From NCBI GenBank assembly GCA_003661385.1, contig QMWA01000056.1, positions 1-9,318 on the forward strand: DNA of 9,318 nucleotides, in the 5' to 3' direction. A program made the position numbers and the translations under genes. Positions 5,678-9,318 of the stretch are shown here, in pieces. Positions within the stretch are counted from its first letter, which is position 1, and every line of letters begins with the position of its first letter. The stretch comes from Thermoproteota archaeon (GTDB lineage: Archaea; Korarchaeota; Korarchaeia; B14-G2). The notes beneath the pieces were generated by a model. The model ran no database searches. It saw only the letters and a program-made list of their open reading frames with translations, and was not told the DNA's origin.

Positions 5678-6095
5678 GCGCGCCCAAAGGACATTAACCT
5701 ATACCAGGCTACACGCGCAGCGAACAGTCTTGTACTGACCTCTAAGCCAGCTGTAAGGCGTGGAGGCGTCATAATAATACCAGCTAGGTGTCAAGAGGAG
5801 GTTTGGTAGCAAAGTTTTCTATGAGCAGATGAGGAAAGGAAGCCCTCTAGAGATCTTGGACAAGCTGAAGAAATCTCAGACTCTAGGAGCACATAAACCC
5901 TACATCATGGCAAAAATGCTAGCCCATGCACACGTGATAGTAGCGGGATCAGAGGGCCCTGAGAGCATACTGATAGAGATGAACATGATCCCAGCTCGAG
6001 ATCTACAAGAAGCACTGGAGAAAGCACTTCAGATAGCAGGAGGAGACGCCAGGGTATACGTTGCCCCACAGGCTTTTCAACAGTTCCTGTCGTAG
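5678..6095 (+). pseudogene. larA: C-terminal remnant of a LarA-family (nickel-pincer lactate racemase-like) gene, frameshifted
   Basis: Two adjoining frames together give the last ~138 residues of a LarA/DUF2088 protein, normally over 400 residues long. From about 5678 the first frame reads ARPKDINLYQATRAAN and VRRGGVIIIPARCQEE, then hits TAG at 5807. The homology resumes one frame over, from about 5802, as FGSKVFYEQMRKGSPLEILDKL and ends with a normal-looking family C-terminus (MIPARDLQEALEKALQ, GGDARVYVAPQ) and TAG at 6093. A net one-base gain or two-base loss near 5795-5801 explains the switch. The N-terminal domain and the residues that bind the cofactor and catalyse racemisation are absent, so this cannot be active. 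An 88-residue frame from ATG 5829 is only the tail of this remnant. Family assignment rests on recalled motifs. Confidence 0.7.
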
Positions 6096-6160
6096 AAGGC
6101 CAACACAGCTATCCCTAGCAGTAGTTACAGCTTAGATCCCCCTCACGGAACCTCAGGAAG

Positions 6161-6168
6161 CTTATAAG
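6161..6168 (+). promoter_or_regulatory. TATA-like box upstream of a broken frame
   Basis: CTTATAAG is a good archaeal TATA match but is self-complementary, so its direction is uncertain. A plus-strand start near 6191 would precede ATG 6200 (four codons only, counting its stop) and ATG 6231 (22 codons to a TGA). It may be the surviving promoter of a decayed gene. Confidence 0.3.
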
Positions 6169-6230
6169 TCTCAGCAACCTTAAAGGCCAAGTAAAGCTTA
6201 TGGGTTCATAGAAGGAAGTCGGCTGGAGCA

Positions 6231-6479
6231 ATGAGAAAACCCTTCTTAGCTAGCAAGCCTGCAGCAAAAGAGGCTTTAGAGCAAGGGACAACTAGATGAG
6301 TGATCTCAGGAGGAGAACTTCATGGGAAATCTGTAGTCATCGCAATCATAGCATCTGACCTCTTAGACTTCAATATCAGTGTCCCAGAGAAAGCAAGCGC
6401 GCAGAGGACTCAGGTATACGTGTACTACAACAAAATATGTTCTTTCAGCACCATCGCTTCCTTCAGTAGGGAGAAGTGA
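6231..6479 (+). pseudogene. Unrecognised frame broken by one in-frame stop
   Basis: From ATG 6231 the frame codes 22 residues (MRKPFLASKPAAKEALEQGT and two more), meets TGA at 6297, and then stays open for 59 codons (6300-6476) to TGA 6477. The second part begins VISGGELHGKSVVIAIIASD, which looks like a beta-strand and helix segment of a real protein; the end is less convincing. GTG 6300 could begin a 59-residue small protein instead. I do not recognise the family. It sits just after the larA remnant on the same strand and may belong to the same decayed locus, but that is a guess. Confidence 0.25.
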
Positions 6480-6487
6480 TAAATTTT
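6479..6487 (+). promoter_or_regulatory. TATA box of the DUF1847 gene
   Basis: ATAAATTTT is centred near 6483. A start 26 bases downstream falls near 6509, within a few bases of GTG 6513, implying a very short leader or a leaderless transcript. Confidence 0.45.
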
Positions 6488-6512
6488 GGCTGCAGGGGGG
6501 GTGGGTGGTGCT

Positions 6513-7169
6513 GTGGACACTCCGGTATGTGCTAAGTGTGATTATAAGTTCTGTCATAGGGGGGTTACAGACCCTAAGGTGCTCCCTGACTTCTGTCCTA
6601 TGAAGCTGCATAGAGATGTTATAGAGGAGAGCCTAAGGGAATATGATGGGGACATGGAGCTCAGGAAGCTCTACGTTAATGCTACAATCTGCGAGTATGA
6701 GGCCTATGACACCTCTGGTGGGAGGTTTACTCCTGTTAGGCCTAGGGTTAGGGAGCTCATAGAGTTTGCCAAGAAGATAGGGGTGGAGAAAATAGGGATA
6801 GCGTTCTGTATTGGGCTCAGCAGAGAGGCTAGAGCTCTTACTGAAGTCCTTGAGTCACATGGCTTTAAGGTGTACTCTGCATTATGTAAGTGTGGTGCTG
6901 TGGATAAGGTGAAGCTGCATGTTCCAGCTGAGTACAAGCTTAGAGGACCAGATAAGTTTGAGGCTGCCTGCAACCCTGTTCTCCAAGCTAGGCTCCTCAA
7001 CATGGCTGGGACCCAGCTTAATGTTATAGTGGGCTTGTGCATTGGGCATGACATAATCTTCACGAGGTACTCTAAGGCCCCAGTAACTACTCTGATAGTG
7101 AAAGATAGGCTAACTGGGCATAACCCAGCTGTAGCGCTGTACACGTACTATCACAGAGCATATCTCTGA
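6513..7169 (+). CDS. DUF1847 family cysteine-rich, probably metal-binding protein
   Basis: From GTG 6513 this 218-residue protein matches the DUF1847 family in overall plan. An N-terminal Cys cluster (Cys6, Cys9, Cys14, Cys28) is followed by the family core: EFAKKIGVEKIGIAFCIGLS (about 82-101), an ALCKCGAVDK segment with Cys125 and Cys127, EAACNPVLQARLLNMAGTQLN with Cys153, IVGLCIGHDIIFTRYSKAPV with Cys176 and His179, and a VKDRLTGHNPAVALYTYYHR tail. Ten cysteines in a thermophile-type protein with CxxC and CxC pairs suggest bound metal or a metal cluster, but the family's function is unknown to me. TTG 6486 is an in-frame alternative that would start at the TATA box, so it is disfavoured. 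It stands alone, separated from its neighbours by non-coding DNA. Confidence 0.85.
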   Translation: MDTPVCAKCDYKFCHRGVTDPKVLPDFCPMKLHRDVIEESLREYDGDMELRKLYVNATICEYEAYDTSGGRFTPVRPRVRELIEFAKKIGVEKIGIAFCIGLSREARALTEVLESHGFKVYSALCKCGAVDKVKLHVPAEYKLRGPDKFEAACNPVLQARLLNMAGTQLNVIVGLCIGHDIIFTRYSKAPVTTLIVKDRLTGHNPAVALYTYYHRAYL

Positions 7170-7366
7170 ATTAGTGTAGCAGTGGGCTTTTGGGAGCTGC
7201 GCTGCCACATACTTCACACCTGCTAGGCTGCTTTAGCTTCTGCTATAGCTGAGTGAGGTAGCTGGATGAAGCTAATGGATGCCGGCAGGGGGCTGATAGC
7301 CACATGTGCTGGGTTGCTGTAGGGCTTAGCTAGAGAACGGCTGTGGGTGCTGTGAAGCTGCTGAAG

Positions 7367-7374
7367 TTTTATAA
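7367..7374 (+). promoter_or_regulatory. TATA box of the MFS transporter gene
   Basis: TTTTATAA is centred near 7371 and lies 26 bases before ATG 7397, the spacing expected for a leaderless archaeal transcript beginning at the A of the start codon. It therefore decides between ATG 7397 and the upstream GTG 7343. Confidence 0.55.
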
Positions 7375-7396
7375 CTGTGGTAGTGTTGCCTGTGGC

Positions 7397-8551
7397 ATGC
7401 TGGGTGTGAGGAAGCTTGGCTTCGCATGCTGTGTTGTGTTCCTCTCCTATTGTGGAGCCTTCATCAGAGTCCCTGTTGTGCCTCTCTACGCGAGTAAACT
7501 TGGGGCCGGCGTTTTTGAAGTCGGCGCTATAGTATTTGGGTTCATGATAGCTGCTGGAGCGCTGTCTGTGCCTATGGGGATTGTATCAGATCTGATTGGC
7601 AGGAGAAGACCTGTATTAGTCGGTTTGGCTATGAACTCTGCATGCAGCCTCCTGCTAGCTGCATCTCATACTCCCTTACAGCTCTTGGCGTCGTATACAG
7701 CTGGGGGAGTTGGTGTGGCCTCTTTTTCGCCGAGCTTGTCCTCTTATGTCAGCGATGTCTCAGGAAATAGAGTAGGCAGGGCCTTTGGGTTCTATCTAGC
7801 TAGCCTCCAGATCGGGATGGCAGCTGGGTCAGCTCTTGGCGGGGTTCTAGCTGAGTTGCTAGGGCTCAGGAGGACGCTGGCCTCCTCTGGGCTTGTGATA
7901 GCTGCAGCTCTAGTCCTAGCTTACTTCACACTCTTGGAAAGGCCTAGGGTTCCGGTAGAGAAGCCTAAGTTGAGCCCCTCTAAGCTTATGAAGCCAAGCA
8001 TCATAGGAGCCTGGGGTTCCACCCTAGCTATGTCCTCTAGCATAGGCTTGCTGCTCCCATTTCTCCCGCTTTATGCTAGAGAGCTTGGAGCTTCACGCGT
8101 TGCGATTGGAGCTATATTCTCAGCTCAATCTGTAGCGAACTCACTTGGCAGGATACCAGCTGGATATGCGTCAGATTCAGTAGGTGGGAGACCTGTAGCT
8201 GTAGCTGGGATGCTTGGAGTTGCAGCTGCTATGGTAGCTACTTCACTAGCATCTAGCTTAGAGGCTTTAGCTGCTGCTGTCGCGTTGGCTGGGCTCTCAG
8301 CGGGGGTATTTTCGACTGCAGCCAACTCTATACTATCTGAGGAAGCCCCGCAAGACCTCAGGGGGGCTTCAATAAGCGGCTTTAATGCATTCTTGTACCT
8401 GGGGTATGCCCTTAGCTCTCTGGTAGGTGGAGTTGCTGTTGAAAGGCTTGGATACCCCCTGAGCTTTAGGGCAGCAGGGTTCTTAGCAGCTCTAGCTGCT
8501 GTAGCCCTCATAGTTAGCTGCATGGTGCCGCATAGGAGCCTGGAGGACTGA
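7397..8551 (+). CDS. Major facilitator superfamily transporter, drug/solute exporter type
   Basis: A 12-helix membrane carrier of 384 residues from ATG 7397, probably a proton-coupled exporter. The MFS motif A is clear in the loop between helices 2 and 3 (GIVSDLIGRRRP, residues 61-72) and has the expected degenerate twin in the second half (AGYASDSVGGRP, residues 255-266). The two halves are visibly related: VPLYASKLGAGVFEVGAI in the first matches LPLYARELGASRVAIGAI in the second. A basic cytoplasmic loop (about residues 181-203, ERPRVPVEKPKL) joins them. GTG 7343 would add 18 residues but lies upstream of the TATA box. Substrate cannot be inferred. It is a single-gene unit, convergent with the EamA gene 41 bases downstream. 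Confidence 0.88.
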   Translation: MLGVRKLGFACCVVFLSYCGAFIRVPVVPLYASKLGAGVFEVGAIVFGFMIAAGALSVPMGIVSDLIGRRRPVLVGLAMNSACSLLLAASHTPLQLLASYTAGGVGVASFSPSLSSYVSDVSGNRVGRAFGFYLASLQIGMAAGSALGGVLAELLGLRRTLASSGLVIAAALVLAYFTLLERPRVPVEKPKLSPSKLMKPSIIGAWGSTLAMSSSIGLLLPFLPLYARELGASRVAIGAIFSAQSVANSLGRIPAGYASDSVGGRPVAVAGMLGVAAAMVATSLASSLEALAAAVALAGLSAGVFSTAANSILSEEAPQDLRGASISGFNAFLYLGYALSSLVGGVAVERLGYPLSFRAAGFLAALAAVALIVSCMVPHRSLED

Positions 8552-8592
8552 GCGCCCTGCTGCTTAGCCTCAGCTGCTGTAGCTGTGAGTGG

Positions 8593-9318
8593 TTAGAGAT
8601 TTAATGTGACCAATATCACACCTAGCATTATGCTAAGGGCTCCAGCTATAAGCTCAGAGGTCACGGTCTCGATTTCTTTGAGGAACATGTAGGAGAAGAG
8701 GGATACGAAGAGGGGTTCTGAACCGAGGATTGGAGTGACCACGCTTACATCAGCGTACCTGAGAGCGTAGAATGAAAAAACCCATCCCAGGCACATCCCA
8801 ACTGCTCCCTTCCAAAGAAGCTTAAAGGACTCAGCATCTAGAGTGGTGTAGCTTCTTAAAGCTGGGGAGGCTGTGAGTAGTATGGAGTATAATATGGATG
8901 CTGAGAGAAAGCCGAGAGCAACGCCCACAAGGGGCTCGTTATACAGCTTTAACCCCGCTTTCCTGACTACATATCCGAGAGCTGTCGTCAAAGCTGCAGA
9001 AGCAGGGTAAGCTAGCTTCCTCCAAGAGCCTTCGCCTATGCTAGATATGCTCCTCTGCACCAGGGCAGCACCTACTACAACACATAGTGCACCAGCTAAA
9101 ACTTTAACTTGAGGGCGTTCTCCAATCAAGAGCATAGCAATCACGGTGCTAAATAGAGGGTACGTGGCGAAGATTGAAGCGTTTGCAGACGCTCCAACCT
9201 CTTCCATGCCCTTAAAGTAGAGAATCCTGACCACACCAGGGTGCAGGAAGCCTGCAGCCAGGAAGATGAGCACACCATGCACATTAACTGGGCTCTTACA
9301 TGCTACTATAATGGCTAA
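8593..9318 (-). CDS. EamA/DMT family permease, N-terminus beyond the right edge
   Basis: The minus-strand frame stays open from base 9318 to TAA at 8593 (241 residues). A GTG at 9282 could serve as a start, but the frame upstream (LAIIVACKSPVNV) still reads as protein. Full EamA proteins have ten helices and about 280-300 residues, so roughly the first one or two helices lie outside the window. The two-fold EamA repeat is seen. The end of the first copy is ASIFATYPLFSTVIAMLLIG followed by GERPQVKVLAGALCVVVGA. The second copy is DVSVVTPILGSEPLFVSLFS followed by KEIETVTSELIAGALSIMLG. Substrate is unknown; relatives export amino acids or metabolites. It is convergent with the MFS gene, with no clear T-rich terminator in the 41-base gap. 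Confidence 0.85.
   Translation of the reverse strand, partial: LAIIVACKSPVNVHGVLIFLAAGFLHPGVVRILYFKGMEEVGASANASIFATYPLFSTVIAMLLIGERPQVKVLAGALCVVVGAALVQRSISSIGEGSWRKLAYPASAALTTALGYVVRKAGLKLYNEPLVGVALGFLSASILYSILLTASPALRSYTTLDAESFKLLWKGAVGMCLGWVFSFYALRYADVSVVTPILGSEPLFVSLFSYMFLKEIETVTSELIAGALSIMLGVILVTLNL

Larger units (their letters stand above)
6096..6512. other. Non-genic or decayed stretch between the larA remnant and the DUF1847 gene
   Basis: No intact gene is visible. The stretch contains a TATA-like box at 6161-6168, a broken plus-strand frame at 6231-6479 and the DUF1847 promoter near 6479-6487, all listed separately. Its base composition is more A-rich than that of the flanking genes. 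Confidence 0.5.

Noticed and set aside
5470-5809. Plus-strand open frames over the scar as possible novel genes
   Set aside because: The first is antisense to the livF remnant; the second is random sequence across that remnant followed by larA-like sequence, so neither is a gene in its own right.
5829-6095. An 88-residue free-standing small protein
   Set aside because: LarA-like homology continues upstream of its ATG in the same frame (FGSKVFYEQ) and further in a second frame, so it is the tail of a truncated gene.
8552-8592. Terminator between the convergent MFS and EamA genes
   Set aside because: The gap has no T-rich run on either strand and no convincing hairpin, so no terminator is called.
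1-9318. Frequent AGCTAGCT, CAGCTG and GCTGCAG words suggesting a repeat or recognition sequence
   Set aside because: They follow from heavy use of GCT and GCA for Ala, CTG and CTA for Leu and AGC for Ser, and are spread through the genes rather than clustered.
1-9318. CRISPR array, tRNA, rRNA, insertion sequence or prophage genes
   Set aside because: No spaced direct repeats, cloverleaf-like segments, transposase motifs or terminal inverted repeats were seen on either strand by eye.

Overview
The window reads as chromosomal DNA from a thermophilic-type archaeon, probably of the Thermoproteota (crenarchaeal) side. The evidence is lipoprotein signal peptides followed by Pro-Thr linkers, AT-rich TATA boxes about 26 bases upstream of presumed transcript starts, at least two probably leaderless genes, GTG and TTG starts, Arg encoded mostly by AGG/AGA and Ile often by ATA. 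I cannot name the genus from sequence alone.

Layout. At the left edge (138 to 1, minus strand) is the first 46 codons of a lipoprotein gene that runs out of the window. It diverges from a complete five-gene branched-chain amino acid/amide ABC importer operon on the plus strand: livK (523-1878, lipid-anchored binding protein), livH (1909-2826) and livM (2832-3839) permeases, livG (3849-4613) and livF (4623-5336) ATPases. The genes are 30, 5, 9 and 9 bases apart. All five have a GGTG core exactly ten bases upstream of the start codon chosen here (first base to first base). The livK promoter carries a perfect 15-base inverted repeat, and one half-site recurs 63 bases downstream between the TATA box and the expected start.

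From 5337 to about 6480 the region is decayed. It holds a remnant of a second, divergent livF on the minus strand (about 5430-5676). This abuts, within a few bases, the C-terminal third of a LarA-like (nickel-pincer lactate racemase family) gene on the plus strand (about 5678-6095). Both are truncated at their N-terminal sides and frameshifted. A further broken, unrecognised frame with its own TATA-like box follows (6231-6479).

The right part holds three independent genes: a cysteine-rich DUF1847 protein (6513-7169, plus), a 12-helix MFS exporter-type transporter (7397-8551, plus), and a convergent EamA/DMT permease (9318 to 8593, minus) that loses its N-terminus at the window edge. Overall this is a transport-rich region with one intact amino acid importer and the scar of a second Liv/LarA locus. 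I found no convincing novel defence or mobile system, CRISPR array, tRNA or rRNA.
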